From positions 1-38,056 of the forward strand of contig CBDUNM010000032.1 of NCBI GenBank assembly GCA_965368585.1: a stretch of 38,056 nucleotides of DNA, read 5' to 3'. The notes beneath the pieces are model-generated. The model was not told where the DNA came from, made no database searches, and worked only from the letters and a program-made list of their open reading frames with translations. The position numbers and the translations under genes are program-made. Of this stretch, positions 9,085 through 17,535 are shown piece after piece. The DNA comes from JARRQB01 sp965368585. Its GTDB lineage: Bacteria > Pseudomonadota > Gammaproteobacteria > Chromatiales > Chromatiaceae. Each line of letters opens with the position of its first letter. Position 1 is the first letter of the stretch.

Positions 9085-9734
9085 GTGCTTGGATTTCGAT
9101 CGCGTGTCTCTGGAAGGATGAAGTAGTGTGTTAATCGCGCGACGACCGCAGCAACCATCGTATTGGCGATTGTGCGTTTGCGCGGCCGTGCCGTTACCCC
9201 GGCGACGGGCGTTCCCGCAACGGCAACCGTTCTGTCCCTGCCTTTGAGACGCCCCTCGCCATAAGTCACCTTGACGAGTATGCGGATTCTGTCGTTGCGG
9301 TCCGAGTATATCGTGTTTTCGCGACAAGCAATGCTCAATCGCACCAGTGGCCGATTGCAGAGAGCGTAGTCAAACGCCCAACCCAAGGGCTCGCGCGAAA
9401 ATAACCTCACATTCTGATAGGCGCTAAACCCCGCCTTTCTGTGTTGCTCGTTGTTTTGATGGTCCGGCTATGCGCGCTCTTCGCGCCTTGACAGACGGGC
9501 GCCTCGACGCCTGCAAATACCAAGTTACTTCTGCGCGAGCCCTTAGACCGGTGGCGGGGTCTGCACCGTAGCGGCGTTCGGGCGTATCGGCGCCTACGAA
9601 CGAACAGCGACGTCGGCGGCGGCGCTGACGCGGGCATTGACCGAAGCGGCGGAAATGGATCGGGAGCGAAGCTGGTCAAGCGAACCGCTTTGTGTAAAAT
9701 TGGCGCAAAACCGCAGCAGCACGGAGAGGGAGCG
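9085..9734. other. 650-bp gap without a convincing gene; candidate promoter at 9673-9700
   Basis: Open frames here show no family resemblance and no ribosome-binding site. Near the right end TGGTCA (9673-9678), a 16-bp spacer and TAAAAT (9695-9700) form a plausible sigma-70-type promoter for the CsgG-like operon that starts at 9735. The -35 matches TTGACA at only four positions, so this is tentative. Confidence 0.35.
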
Positions 9735-10637
9735 TTGTTCAAACTAATCGTTAGGGCTGGCCTGGTGGGTTTGACTGCGGCCTCGCTGGTTTCGCAGCCT
9801 GCCGTAGCTCAGTCGACGCAGCCGGCGGTCGCGATCAAGGAACCCAAGGTCGGGGAGAAAGTCAGCAAGTACGCGCTGCGCCATCTGAACATCGAGCGAC
9901 TGTGGGCCGAGCTCGAAGCGTCGTTCCGGGCGACGCGCAAACTGCGCGTGCTCAGCCGCGACAAGGAGGTGCTGGCGGATATTCGCGCTGAGCAGGAGTT
10001 CGCCCAATCGGATTTTGCCAAGGGCGATGCCGCGGCCACGGGTGAGCTGAGCAATGCCGGCTACTTGATCCTGCCCAAGGTGCAGGACTTCAAGTTTTAC
10101 CGTTCCGCCAAGCCCCTGCCCAATTTCGACAGCAAGTATCGGCGGCAGGATTCGGGCCTGTTGCAGTTGACGGCGCAAATGGTCAATACCACCTCTGGTC
10201 AGGTCGAGGCCACGTTCGACCTCTCCAGTCGGTTTGCGACCAAGAGTCAGATCGTGAATACCAACGCCGGTGCGCCGAACACCACGCATTTCACCCAGAT
10301 GGCGAAGGACGTGGCGGCGCAATTGGCCGATCAGTTCGTTGCCGCGGTGTTCCCCATGAAAGTGGTGCAACGCACGCGCCGCGGGCAGGTGGTGATCAAT
10401 CGCGGTAAAGACGGCGGCATGAAACTGGGCGACGTTTACGAAGTGTTCTACGCGGGCGAGGAGCTGATCGACCCCGATACCGGGCAGTCGCTCGGATCCG
10501 GTGAGGAATATGTCGGGAAGATCGAGGTGGTCCGCATCAATCCCAAAGTCACCTACGCGAAAATCATCTCCGAAACGGAACCGCAGAATGCGCCTATCGG
10601 TGTCGGCGACATCGTGCGTCCGCCGCAAAAGCAATAG
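9735..10637 (+). CDS. Exported CsgG-like protein with FlgT_C-like C-terminal domain
   Basis: 300-residue exported protein, first gene of a five-gene envelope operon. I choose TTG 9735 because GGAGAGG lies 5 nt upstream and the product then begins with a clean signal peptide (FKLIVRAGLVGLTAASLVSQPAVAQ region, cleavage near residue 25). Residues about 45-220 fit a CsgG/LpoB-type alpha/beta domain (FRATRKLRVLSRDK, EQEFAQSDF, AGYLILPKVQDF). Residues about 225-295 form a small beta domain (VVINRGKDGGMKLGDVYEVF, DPDTGQSLG) of the kind found at the C-terminus of flagellar FlgT. There is no lipobox, so it is probably soluble in the periplasm. The next gene repeats both modules. Precise role unknown; peptidoglycan-synthase regulation or outer-membrane assembly is inferred from the neighbours. 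Confidence 0.8.
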   Translation: MFKLIVRAGLVGLTAASLVSQPAVAQSTQPAVAIKEPKVGEKVSKYALRHLNIERLWAELEASFRATRKLRVLSRDKEVLADIRAEQEFAQSDFAKGDAAATGELSNAGYLILPKVQDFKFYRSAKPLPNFDSKYRRQDSGLLQLTAQMVNTTSGQVEATFDLSSRFATKSQIVNTNAGAPNTTHFTQMAKDVAAQLADQFVAAVFPMKVVQRTRRGQVVINRGKDGGMKLGDVYEVFYAGEELIDPDTGQSLGSGEEYVGKIEVVRINPKVTYAKIISETEPQNAPIGVGDIVRPPQKQ

Positions 10638-10679
10638 TTCAAACTCGTTCGATGTGTTTCGCGGACTGGGAGGTCACAA

Positions 10680-13166
10680 ATGTTTCTGAGACGAGTGGTT
10701 GTTCTCGCCGCATTGGTGTGTTGCGCCGGTCCGCCCGCGGCGGCTCCGCGGGCGTTGAACGTGGCCGACAATCAGGTGCGGATCGCGGTGATGGGGCAGG
10801 AAGACTTTCACCCGGATCGGGCGGCCCCCGGCAACGTGCGCTCCTTACCTGATGGTCTCGCCGCACGGGTCATCGAGCATCTCAACAATTCCAAGCGCTT
10901 CTCCGTGGTGGAACGTGCCGCGTTGCGCCGAGTGGTGCGCGAGCAGGAATTTGGCAAGGAGCAATCGGCATCGGACCTGGATCGCGTCATCGAGAAGACC
11001 GTCGAAAACCTTCCGGCCACCCATGGCTGGACGATCGCTGCCGCGAGCACGGCGGCCGATTACAACCACAGGCTGAAGGAATTCCGCGACCTCGGGACCA
11101 GCGTCGGCGCCGACTATATCGTCTACGCGGTGCTGGAAAAGCATCGTGCTTCCACCGAAACCCGAGTGTTGCCCTTCAGCGATCGCGGTCGCAGCTTGAC
11201 GCGCAGGCAGGTCGATGCGCGCCTGCGCTTGCGGGTGATCGAAACCGGACCGGGTCGGATCATCGGCGCCGACAGCATTCAAACGAAAATCAGCGAAGCG
11301 GTTTTCGCTGGACGTGATGCGCAACACGACGAATACGCCATGTTCGATCAACTGGGTGAGGAGGCGGCGATTCGCGTGTTGGATATGGTGTTTCCGGCGC
11401 GCGTGGTTTCCTCCGGTCCTTGGGTCGTGAATCGTGGCAGCAACGAGCGCGTCGTGATCGGCGATCGGTTTGAAATCGTGCGCGAAGGCAAAGAGGTGAC
11501 CGACGATGCGGGAATTGTCATCGGCCGCCTCAATACCCCGGTCGGAGTCGCCCAGGTAGCGCAAGTGCAGGAGACGCTGTCCGTACTGACCCCGCTGTCC
11601 GGGGAATTGGCGACCAACGATCTGGCGATTCGCCTACGCGAGCCTCTGCCGGCCACCGCTGCCGTCGCGACCGTAAAAGCGCCACCCGTGGCGACCGGTA
11701 GCGCCGCAACGACCGCGAGGCCGCGACTGGCGATCGGCCTGGTCAAGGCGCATTCGACGGCCACGACCGGCGTCGATGCCAACCGGCACATCCCGGCCTT
11801 CACCGACACCCTGATCTCGCGGCTGGCGCAAACACGGCGTTTTCAGCTGATCGACCGTCAGGAAGTCGACCAGTTGCTGGACGAACAGCTTGCTCAGGCG
11901 ACGGCTGAGAATCGCGATCTGCCGTCGTCCATGGGCGTGCTGGCCGGCGCGGACTACGTCGTCATCGGCAGCATCGCGAACTTTGTCATCGAGGAAGTCA
12001 CCGTCAAGCTGCCGGGTTCGTCGCGGATGCTGGTCACGCACCAGGGGCGGGTCGAGGGAAATATGCGCATCGTGGATGCCCGCAGCGGTGAAGTTCTGGA
12101 TGCGCGCAAGGTCTCGATCCGCGAAGAACTCGCGGAGCCCGCCTCGCGCGAGCAGTTGATCAGCAGCCTGTCGGACGCCTATGCCGACCAGACGGTGGTC
12201 AACCTGATGAACACGATCTTTCCCATCAAAGTCGCGGCGGTGGTGTCCGGAGTGGCATACATCAACCGGGGAACGGACGGCGGCCTGTCCAGCGGCGAAA
12301 CGCTGACGGCCGTGCGACCGGGGCGGCCGATTGTCGATCCGGACACCGGTGTGCAGTTGGGCTTTGCGGAGACCGATCTGGGCGAGATCACCCTGACGGA
12401 AGTGACTGATGCACGCGCCAAGGCGCCGGTCGGAACGCTGCAGCTGCAAACGGGCGATATCCTGAAACGGCGTTACGACGCCAGGGAGCGGCGCAGCACG
12501 CAAGGCGTCAGCACGGTGGCCCCCGAGCGCAGCGGCGGAACGGTCGGAGATACGGGCGGGCGGCCGTTGACCCTGGCCGTCGGCAAGATACGCGTCAATC
12601 CCTTGGGTCGAAATGCCGACGTGCGGCGTGCAAATATAGACCGGGTATCGAATGACTTGATGGTCAAGCTTTCGCAGTTTCCCGAGTTCGACGTGATGGA
12701 GCGCGCGGAGATCGATCAGATTGTCGACGAGAAGGCCTTCACCACAAAGGCGCGCGGCACCTCTGCGCGCGGGGCGCTGCGCGAACTCGAAGGCGCCGAC
12801 TACCTGATCATCGCCGTCATCGACGATTTCCTGATTCGCACCGAACGCAAACAAGTCCCCTATCTGGACGCGGTGCAGACCCGGCACTTCGGCACCGTCG
12901 AATCGACGCTCAGGATGGTTGACGTCCACACGGGCAGGTTGGTCGGTGCTGACAAGATCAGACTGAACGAGCGCATGCGCGACGCGTCCGACGAGCCGGC
13001 GGCGGTGGCCGATCTGCTGGATCTGTATTCATCCGAACTGGTTCGTCGCATCAGCGAGAATCTAAAGGCGCGCCTGCGCGGTGACGACGTGCGACCGGCC
13101 CGCCCCGTGCTGGACGCGCAGCGACCCAAACCGGCGATGCCCAAATTCAATCGTCCAAATTTCTAG
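10680..13166 (+). CDS. Exported protein with three tandem CsgG-like modules
   Basis: 828-residue exported protein. A signal peptide (1-22, ending PPAAAPRA) is followed by CsgG-like module 1 (about 33-240: IAVMGQEDF, FSVVERAALRRVVREQE, GADYIVYAVLEK) and a FlgT_C-like beta domain (about 243-325: WVVNRGSNERVVIGDRFEI). Module 2 (about 350-520) has FQLIDRQEVDQLLDEQ and GADYVVIGSI, with a second beta domain (about 525-610: YINRGTDGGLSSGETL, VDPDTGVQLG). Module 3 (about 630-805) has FDVMERAEIDQIVDE and GADYLIIAVI. The linkers are rich in Ala, Thr and Pro or charged residues. CsgG itself has one such module and a lipobox; here there is no lipobox. Three modules in one chain could mimic an oligomer. 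It follows the first gene by 42 bp. Function is unknown. Confidence 0.82.
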   Translation: MFLRRVVVLAALVCCAGPPAAAPRALNVADNQVRIAVMGQEDFHPDRAAPGNVRSLPDGLAARVIEHLNNSKRFSVVERAALRRVVREQEFGKEQSASDLDRVIEKTVENLPATHGWTIAAASTAADYNHRLKEFRDLGTSVGADYIVYAVLEKHRASTETRVLPFSDRGRSLTRRQVDARLRLRVIETGPGRIIGADSIQTKISEAVFAGRDAQHDEYAMFDQLGEEAAIRVLDMVFPARVVSSGPWVVNRGSNERVVIGDRFEIVREGKEVTDDAGIVIGRLNTPVGVAQVAQVQETLSVLTPLSGELATNDLAIRLREPLPATAAVATVKAPPVATGSAATTARPRLAIGLVKAHSTATTGVDANRHIPAFTDTLISRLAQTRRFQLIDRQEVDQLLDEQLAQATAENRDLPSSMGVLAGADYVVIGSIANFVIEEVTVKLPGSSRMLVTHQGRVEGNMRIVDARSGEVLDARKVSIREELAEPASREQLISSLSDAYADQTVVNLMNTIFPIKVAAVVSGVAYINRGTDGGLSSGETLTAVRPGRPIVDPDTGVQLGFAETDLGEITLTEVTDARAKAPVGTLQLQTGDILKRRYDARERRSTQGVSTVAPERSGGTVGDTGGRPLTLAVGKIRVNPLGRNADVRRANIDRVSNDLMVKLSQFPEFDVMERAEIDQIVDEKAFTTKARGTSARGALRELEGADYLIIAVIDDFLIRTERKQVPYLDAVQTRHFGTVESTLRMVDVHTGRLVGADKIRLNERMRDASDEPAAVADLLDLYSSELVRRISENLKARLRGDDVRPARPVLDAQRPKPAMPKFNRPNF

Positions 13167-13190
13167 TCGGCGGCAGGGACCGATCTACGT

Positions 13191-14804
13191 ATGGGAATGA
13201 AACACTTTGACTATATCGCAGTCCCGTTGGTGCTTTTTTGCGCCGTGCCGGCGCAGGCATTCAATCCGCTCGAGGCCTTAGGTAAAGCGATCGACGAGGC
13301 CGCGCAACAGACCCAGCAGGACCAGCGGCGGCAGGTGGCGCCCGGCGCTCAACGCCGCGCGGCGGCGCCGGCCCAGGCCATGCGGCCGACCGATCTGGGT
13401 ATTGCCATGACGGGAAAGAGGCAGGTCGTAGCCGAGGGCTATACCAAGGAGATGGCGCCAATAAAGGATCTGATGGCCCAGGGCCGGGTGTCCGACGCGC
13501 TGCGCGCCAAACGGCCGCAGGACAAACAGCCCGAAGATCTGGATATGCTGGCCAATCTGGAACTGGGCGTGCTGGCCATCGACGCCGCGGTTTTGAGCGA
13601 TGCTAAGGCCAGCTTCGAACTGGCCGAGCGCAAGCTCGGCACCAAAGACGAGCGCAGCACCGTCGTCGGGTTCTTCTCGGGTGCCAAAGACACCGTGTTG
13701 GCGACCCTTACGGGTAACGCCGAGCTGGGCGAGTATCCGGGTGCGGGCTACGAACGGGTGCTGATGCTCAATTACAAGTCAATCGCTCACCTGTTGGACG
13801 GTGAGCGCAGTGCGTATAACGTCACACGACGTGCGATCGACCTGCAGAATATCGAGAAAAAGAAATTCGACGAGTTGGTCCGAGAGGCCCAGGCCAAGAT
13901 CAAGGAGGAGGAAGCCAAGCAAAAGGAGAAGGGCGCTGACCTCGCCGCGTATGGGTTCGATGCCGTGGTTGAAGAACAATACGAAGCAACGGAGAAACAG
14001 GCGCTGAAGGTGCCCAGCGCGTTCGTCAATCCGTTTGGATTCTACGTGGCGGGCGTAGTCCAGGAACTGGACAGCTACGAAGATAAAAGCCTGCGTGACA
14101 ATGCCCGCATATCGTACAAGAAAGCGCTTGAACTCAATCCCAAGAGCGACGTGATCAAACAGGCCGTCAAGGATCTGGCGAAGCCGGCGCCCAGGGCCCG
14201 GCGCATGGTGAACGTCATCGTCGGCGACGGGTTTGCGCCGGAGAAGAAGCTGTTGAAGTTCGACCTGAGTCTCGGCGCGTCGCTACCCACTCAGGTGGAG
14301 TTGCCGATCTACCAGCCGGTGCGCAGCCGCGTGCACCGGGTGGAGATTCAGACGACCTCGGGCAAGCGCTGGGCGAGGGCGTCCGAGGTAGCCGACATCT
14401 CTGCATTGGCTCTGCGTTTTCAAAAGGACTCGGGACCGATTCAGCAACTGCGCATGATGACGACGGTCGTGCGCAACATTATCGAAGGCCAGGCCTGGAA
14501 CCAGGCGACCCAGAGCGCGGGCATCTTCGCAAACCTGATCGGCAAGGTGAAGGAAACGCGCGACGAAATGGTGCATCCGGATATGCGTTCCTGGTCTACG
14601 CTGCCGTCCCGTTTGTTGGCAGCCAGATTCTTTGTGCCAAAATCGGTGTCCCGGATCAAGATAGTGGTGTTCGACGCCAGGGGCAGAAAGCTAAGCAGCA
14701 AAGTCGTGGATATCGATCAGAACAGCCACAATGTTGTATACGCGAGAACGCTGGATAAGACGCTGTATACCTCGTCGAGTAGCAAAATGTGGGTAGGATC
14801 ATGA
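13191..14804 (+). CDS. Exported COG3014-family protein
   Basis: 537-residue exported protein resembling the uncharacterised COG3014 family, usually found with LpoB and YcfL in gammaproteobacteria. A signal peptide ends near residue 23 (VPAQAF). A Gln/Arg/Ala-rich linker (about 38-65) is followed by a helical, TPR-like domain (about 75-330: ANLELGVLAIDAAVLSDAKASFELAERKLG, abbreviated by its ends NLELG and AERKLG), with a charged coiled coil rich in Lys/Glu near 225-250 and SYKKALELNPKSD near 310. The C-terminal beta-rich domain (about 340-530) contains VIVGDGFAPEKK and ends SSSSKMWVGS. It is the third gene of the envelope operon, 24 bp after the triple-CsgG gene, and overlaps ycfL by ATGA. No lipobox is seen. 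Confidence 0.8.
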   Translation: MGMKHFDYIAVPLVLFCAVPAQAFNPLEALGKAIDEAAQQTQQDQRRQVAPGAQRRAAAPAQAMRPTDLGIAMTGKRQVVAEGYTKEMAPIKDLMAQGRVSDALRAKRPQDKQPEDLDMLANLELGVLAIDAAVLSDAKASFELAERKLGTKDERSTVVGFFSGAKDTVLATLTGNAELGEYPGAGYERVLMLNYKSIAHLLDGERSAYNVTRRAIDLQNIEKKKFDELVREAQAKIKEEEAKQKEKGADLAAYGFDAVVEEQYEATEKQALKVPSAFVNPFGFYVAGVVQELDSYEDKSLRDNARISYKKALELNPKSDVIKQAVKDLAKPAPRARRMVNVIVGDGFAPEKKLLKFDLSLGASLPTQVELPIYQPVRSRVHRVEIQTTSGKRWARASEVADISALALRFQKDSGPIQQLRMMTTVVRNIIEGQAWNQATQSAGIFANLIGKVKETRDEMVHPDMRSWSTLPSRLLAARFFVPKSVSRIKIVVFDARGRKLSSKVVDIDQNSHNVVYARTLDKTLYTSSSSKMWVGS

Positions 14805-15274
14805 TTCGAACTATCTCCGCCGTCAGTAGTGTGCTCGCGTTGGTTATCGTGTTCGGCGTGAGTGGGTGTAACACCGCAGGATCGAACGATCCGAATATTC
14901 GGCATTACCGGCAGAACACGGTAAACAGCGACAATCCGCGCGCCCGTCTGGTGTTGGGATCCGAACGGCTGGTCAATCGTATTGCGTTGACCGATGCGCG
15001 GCTCGGCAGCGCGGGTCAACTCGCCAAGGCTGAGGTGACGGTGCAGAATCTGACCGACGCCCGCTATTCACTGGAGTATCAATATGCCTGGGAAGACCAT
15101 GAAGGGTTCAGTATCAACGAAAACCGGGTGTGGCGACGCTTTGTACTGGCACCGCGGGAACTGAGGAGCTTCAAGTCGGTGGCGAGTGACCCGAAGGCGC
15201 ACGCGTTCACCTTGACCGTGCGATTGCCGGACGACTTCTTCATTCACCAGGAAGAAATCCTCGAACCTAAGTAA
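14801..15274 (+). CDS. ycfL: YcfL-type lipoprotein (DUF1425/COG5633)
   Basis: 157-residue predicted lipoprotein. The signal peptide ends in a lipobox VSGC (Cys about residue 23). The mature domain is a small beta sandwich: ERLVNRIALTDARLG, VTVQNLTDARYSLEYQYAWED, then an RFVLAPRELRSFKSVA segment, matching the pattern of E. coli YcfL (YNERQEPVTVHYRFYWYDARGLE). The start ATG is embedded in the stop of the preceding gene (ATGA) with TAGGA just upstream, so translation is coupled. In E. coli ycfL is adjacent to lpoB, as here. The biochemical role is unknown; it is expected on the periplasmic face of the outer membrane. Confidence 0.86.
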   Translation: MIRTISAVSSVLALVIVFGVSGCNTAGSNDPNIRHYRQNTVNSDNPRARLVLGSERLVNRIALTDARLGSAGQLAKAEVTVQNLTDARYSLEYQYAWEDHEGFSINENRVWRRFVLAPRELRSFKSVASDPKAHAFTLTVRLPDDFFIHQEEILEPK

Positions 15275-15294
15275 GAATCAGCGGAGCGGACTTG

Positions 15295-15828
15295 ATGAAA
15301 AAATTGACGGGATTGATGATTGCAGCGGGTTTGGCGTTGGTCACGGCGGGTTGCCAGACCAATCTGCCCATCGGCGGCCAGTCGAATGTGTCTGTGGTTG
15401 ACTCCGGCAGCCGCGGTCATCTGCAGGCCGAGTTGACGATGGCCGACTATACCGAACTTGCGGAAAAGGTCACCAATAAAATGCTGTCGTCGCGGTTGGT
15501 CGAGAAGTGGGGCAGTCGCAAACCCCGACTCATCCTGGCCAAGTTGCGCAACAATACGGACAACGAGAGTATCCGCATGTCCGATATCTACGACCGCATC
15601 ACCGAGACGCTGCTCAACTCGGACACCGTGCGGTTAATGGATCAGTCCGCGACCAGTTTCGACTATGTGGTCCGTTCCGAACTGTCGTCGAACCGCCAGT
15701 ACGGAGCCGGCGGCCAAGAGTTGGTCGGTTACAAACTGGAACTCAAGCTTTTCACCATCAGCGGCGAAATGAAAGGGCAGTGGTCGGGTACGCTGACGCT
15801 GGCCAAGGGCAAGAAATCGTTTCTCTAG
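15295..15828 (+). CDS. lpoB: Penicillin-binding protein activator LpoB
   Basis: 177-residue outer-membrane lipoprotein of the LpoB family, which reaches through the periplasm to activate the bifunctional peptidoglycan synthase PBP1B. The lipobox is VTAGC (Cys about residue 20), followed by a short polar linker and the alpha/beta domain: LTMADYTELAEKVTNKML, KPRLILAKLRNNTDNESI, ITETLLNSDTVRLMDQS, FDYVVRSELSS and a final MKGQWSGTLTLAKGKKSF. The linker is shorter than in E. coli LpoB. ATG 15295 is preferred to the in-frame TTG directly before it; the ribosome-binding site is GGAGCGGA. Last gene of the operon, 20 bp after ycfL. Its presence ties the operon to cell-wall synthesis. Confidence 0.88.
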   Translation: MKKLTGLMIAAGLALVTAGCQTNLPIGGQSNVSVVDSGSRGHLQAELTMADYTELAEKVTNKMLSSRLVEKWGSRKPRLILAKLRNNTDNESIRMSDIYDRITETLLNSDTVRLMDQSATSFDYVVRSELSSNRQYGAGGQELVGYKLELKLFTISGEMKGQWSGTLTLAKGKKSFL

Positions 15829-15891
15829 TCTCTGCCATATTCTACCCGCCCGATATCTGATCCACTCGTGCGAGAGTCTTGAGTCAAGGCG

Positions 15892-16503
15892 TTGGATGCG
15901 CGGGTAGTCAAGAGAGGAATGGCGGCGTTGGCGGCGGCTGATTCCGATGTCGCGGCCGCCGTGGCAACGGTCGGCCTGCCCCGGCCGAGACTACGCCCGG
16001 CCGGCTTTGCGACGTTGTTCAACACGATCGCCAGTCAGCAGATATCGACGGAGGCGGCGCGGGCGATTTTGCGTCGGGTAGGGGCCTTGCTGCCAGAAAT
16101 CTCCGCCGAGGCCTTGTTACGCACCGATGTCGAGGCGCTGCGGCAAGCGGGTTTGTCGTACCGTAAGATCGAATATGCGAAAGGCGTGGCGGCGGCTATC
16201 GTCAACGGGCACTTTGACGTTGCGGGGCTGGATAAGCTGTCGGACGACGATGCTATCGCGGCGATAACGGCGTTGCGCGGGTTCGGCCGTTGGAGCGCCG
16301 AGATCTATTTAATGTTTTCGCTCAGGCGAAGAGACGTCTTCCCGGCCGATGATCTGGCGCTGCGCGTGGCGCTGGGGCGGTTAAAGGGCCTGGACGAAAA
16401 ACCCGGCGCCAAAGATGCCCGCGAGCTGGTAAAACACTGGTCGCCATGGCGCAGCGTCGGTTCGTTGTTCTTGTGGCATTTTTATCGGGGCGCACCTAAC
16501 TGA
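15892..16503 (+). CDS. DNA-3-methyladenine glycosylase II (AlkA-type, HhH-GPD)
   Basis: 203-residue base-excision repair glycosylase for alkylated purines. It contains the AlkA core: FNTIASQQISTEAARAIL (45-62), the helix-hairpin-helix LRGFGRWSAEIYL (128-140) and the catalytic Asp in DVFPADDLALR (second Asp, about residue 144). It lacks the N-terminal TBP-like domain of E. coli AlkA, as is usual for the short class of about 200 residues. Start: TTG 15892 gives the N-terminal helix expected for the family. ATG 15919 sits directly behind AGAGAGGA with too little spacing and is the alternative (194 residues). A 255-bp repeat element begins a few bases after the stop codon. Confidence 0.87.
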   Translation: MDARVVKRGMAALAAADSDVAAAVATVGLPRPRLRPAGFATLFNTIASQQISTEAARAILRRVGALLPEISAEALLRTDVEALRQAGLSYRKIEYAKGVAAAIVNGHFDVAGLDKLSDDDAIAAITALRGFGRWSAEIYLMFSLRRRDVFPADDLALRVALGRLKGLDEKPGAKDARELVKHWSPWRSVGSLFLWHFYRGAPN

Positions 16504-16508
16504 GCTAG

Positions 16509-16763
16509 CCTGCACGTTGCACCAGTATCCGGGATGATCGCGCCGGACAGGTGCGGCTGGACGCCGCTGTGAAGCGAAAGGCATAGCCGTCGCCACGACT
16601 CGAGTGAACAGCCAGTGCAGGCGTGCCTGGACGAGCGAGGGCCCGGATAGATCATGGGCCGGTCAGCAACCGTACCCTGCAGAAAGCCGCGGAAAAAGAG
16701 GATTCGAAGCGGCTACATCGGGTGTCGGTATTTGGCCCATGATCCGCTGGTGCAACATGCAGG
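16509..16763. mobile_element. 255-bp palindromic MITE-like element, copy 1
   Basis: Noncoding element with near-perfect 17-bp terminal inverted repeats: CCTGCACGTTGCACCAG at the left tip and CTGGTGCAACATGCAGG at 16747-16763. CTAG flanks the left tip (16505-16508); no matching copy follows the right tip. The first 150 or so bases are clearly similar, by eye about three quarters identical, to copy 2 at 24733-24987, which has exactly the same length. An 11-bp inverted repeat (GATCATGGGCC at 16650-16660, GGCCCATGATC at 16734-16744) encloses an inner one (AGCCGC 16685-16690, GCGGCT 16709-16714). No protein is encoded. It is probably a nonautonomous element mobilised by a transposase not in this window. 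It fills most of the 316-bp gap before the next gene. Confidence 0.85.
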
Positions 16764-16819
16764 GCCAGCGTCGACCGCATGCGACCGGCGCGCTTTATCG
16801 CGCCGGTATCCCCGATCCG

Positions 16820-17155
16820 CTACAGCAGTTCCAGCAGGCGTATGACCTTGGCGAGCTTCTGGTCCTCCTGCAGCGCCCCTTCCCAAAACACATAGGTGAC
16901 CTCCGAGCCGTTTTCGCCGACGGTCAGTCTGGCTTCGAAGGCATCGGCTCCTTCCGGCATGGGGTGCTCGCGCGGCAGTCCCAGTGCTCGGACCGCGGCC
17001 AGGATGTCGGCTTCCTGCGCCTCATCCAACTTGCCCTTACGCGGTTCCTGGCTGGTGTAAGTGCCGGCGTTGACCACGAATTCGCCGTTGTCGTCGATCT
17101 GGATGTCGAGCATGTACTCTTCCTCGCCGACGACTTCGTACTTGATGGGGACCAT
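16820..17155 (-). CDS. Conserved-looking small acidic protein, function unknown
   Basis: 111-residue acidic protein, not recognised. It has no signal peptide or membrane segment. The sequence reads as a compact alpha/beta domain: MLDIQIDDNGEFVVNAGTY (beta strands), a helical LDEAQEADILAAVRALGL, then FEARLTVGENGSEVTYVFWEG and a C-terminal amphipathic helix QEDQKLAKVIRLLELL. The start ATG at 17155 has GAGG about 9 nt upstream, which supports it as a real gene, and codon use resembles its neighbours. It lies alone between the repeat element and the nfeD-stomatin pair. Probably cytoplasmic. Confidence 0.7.
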   Translation of the reverse strand: MVPIKYEVVGEEEYMLDIQIDDNGEFVVNAGTYTSQEPRKGKLDEAQEADILAAVRALGLPREHPMPEGADAFEARLTVGENGSEVTYVFWEGALQEDQKLAKVIRLLELL

Positions 17156-17535
17156 GGCACCAATCCTCGAAAGAACGGTTCGATTGCTGAACCTGCATCG
17201 TCAGGCTAGCGCCGGGTGAGGTTGCGATCAAGCAAAGCGACAAAAACCGCATCGAGCCGATCGCGCGGGCTTGACATGGGTCGGCGCTCGCTTGGTCTGC
17301 CTTGGCCGATAGCGAACGATTGCACACTGCGGGGCTAATGGGCCGGTGGAACGATACCCGGTCGGGGTGGGTCCAACCACCAAGCGAGGTGAAACGACAG
17401 CGGCGCCCGCGAAACGACAAATTGCGCGTGGCGAACGACGCGCGTAGGCTTTGCAGTCAACGATGAATTCGCGAAACCGAAGCCGGAATTGTCGGGTTTA
17501 ACCTCGGCGAGGCGATGGCGGGAGGAAACCGGAAC
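17156..17535. other. 380-bp gap between divergent genes, no gene seen
   Basis: No open frame here carries a credible ribosome-binding site or family signature. A TTGACA hexamer is at 17271-17276, but I see no -10 at the right distance. The stretch presumably holds the promoters of the small acidic protein gene (minus) and the nfeD-stomatin pair (plus). Confidence 0.4.

Noticed and set aside
9407..9742. 111-codon minus-strand frame upstream of the CsgG-like operon
   Set aside because: Low-complexity Arg/Pro/Ser product that overlaps the candidate promoter and lacks a ribosome-binding site.
9744..10634. Long 296-codon frame opposite the first CsgG-like gene
   Set aside because: A mirror frame produced by GC-rich codon use. 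The plus-strand product has a signal peptide and recognisable domains, and the minus product has none.
11634..12929. 431-codon minus-strand frame within the triple-CsgG gene
   Set aside because: Rich in Arg, His and Asp without motifs. The plus strand carries three repeated modules in one unbroken frame.
16504..16819. Structured noncoding RNA or riboswitch independent of a mobile element
   Set aside because: The terminal inverted repeats, the second copy of equal length and the CTAG flanks favour a mobile element. The conserved stem is reported with it rather than as a separate RNA gene.
17194..17211. CCTGCATCGTCAGGCTAG as another deletion derivative of the element
   Set aside because: It contains CCTGCAT and CAGGCTAG, but the middle of the tip (GTTGCAC) is missing, so it is too short to distinguish from chance.
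17271..17300. TTGACA as -35 of a promoter for the nfeD-stomatin pair
   Set aside because: No acceptable -10 hexamer lies 15-19 bp downstream.
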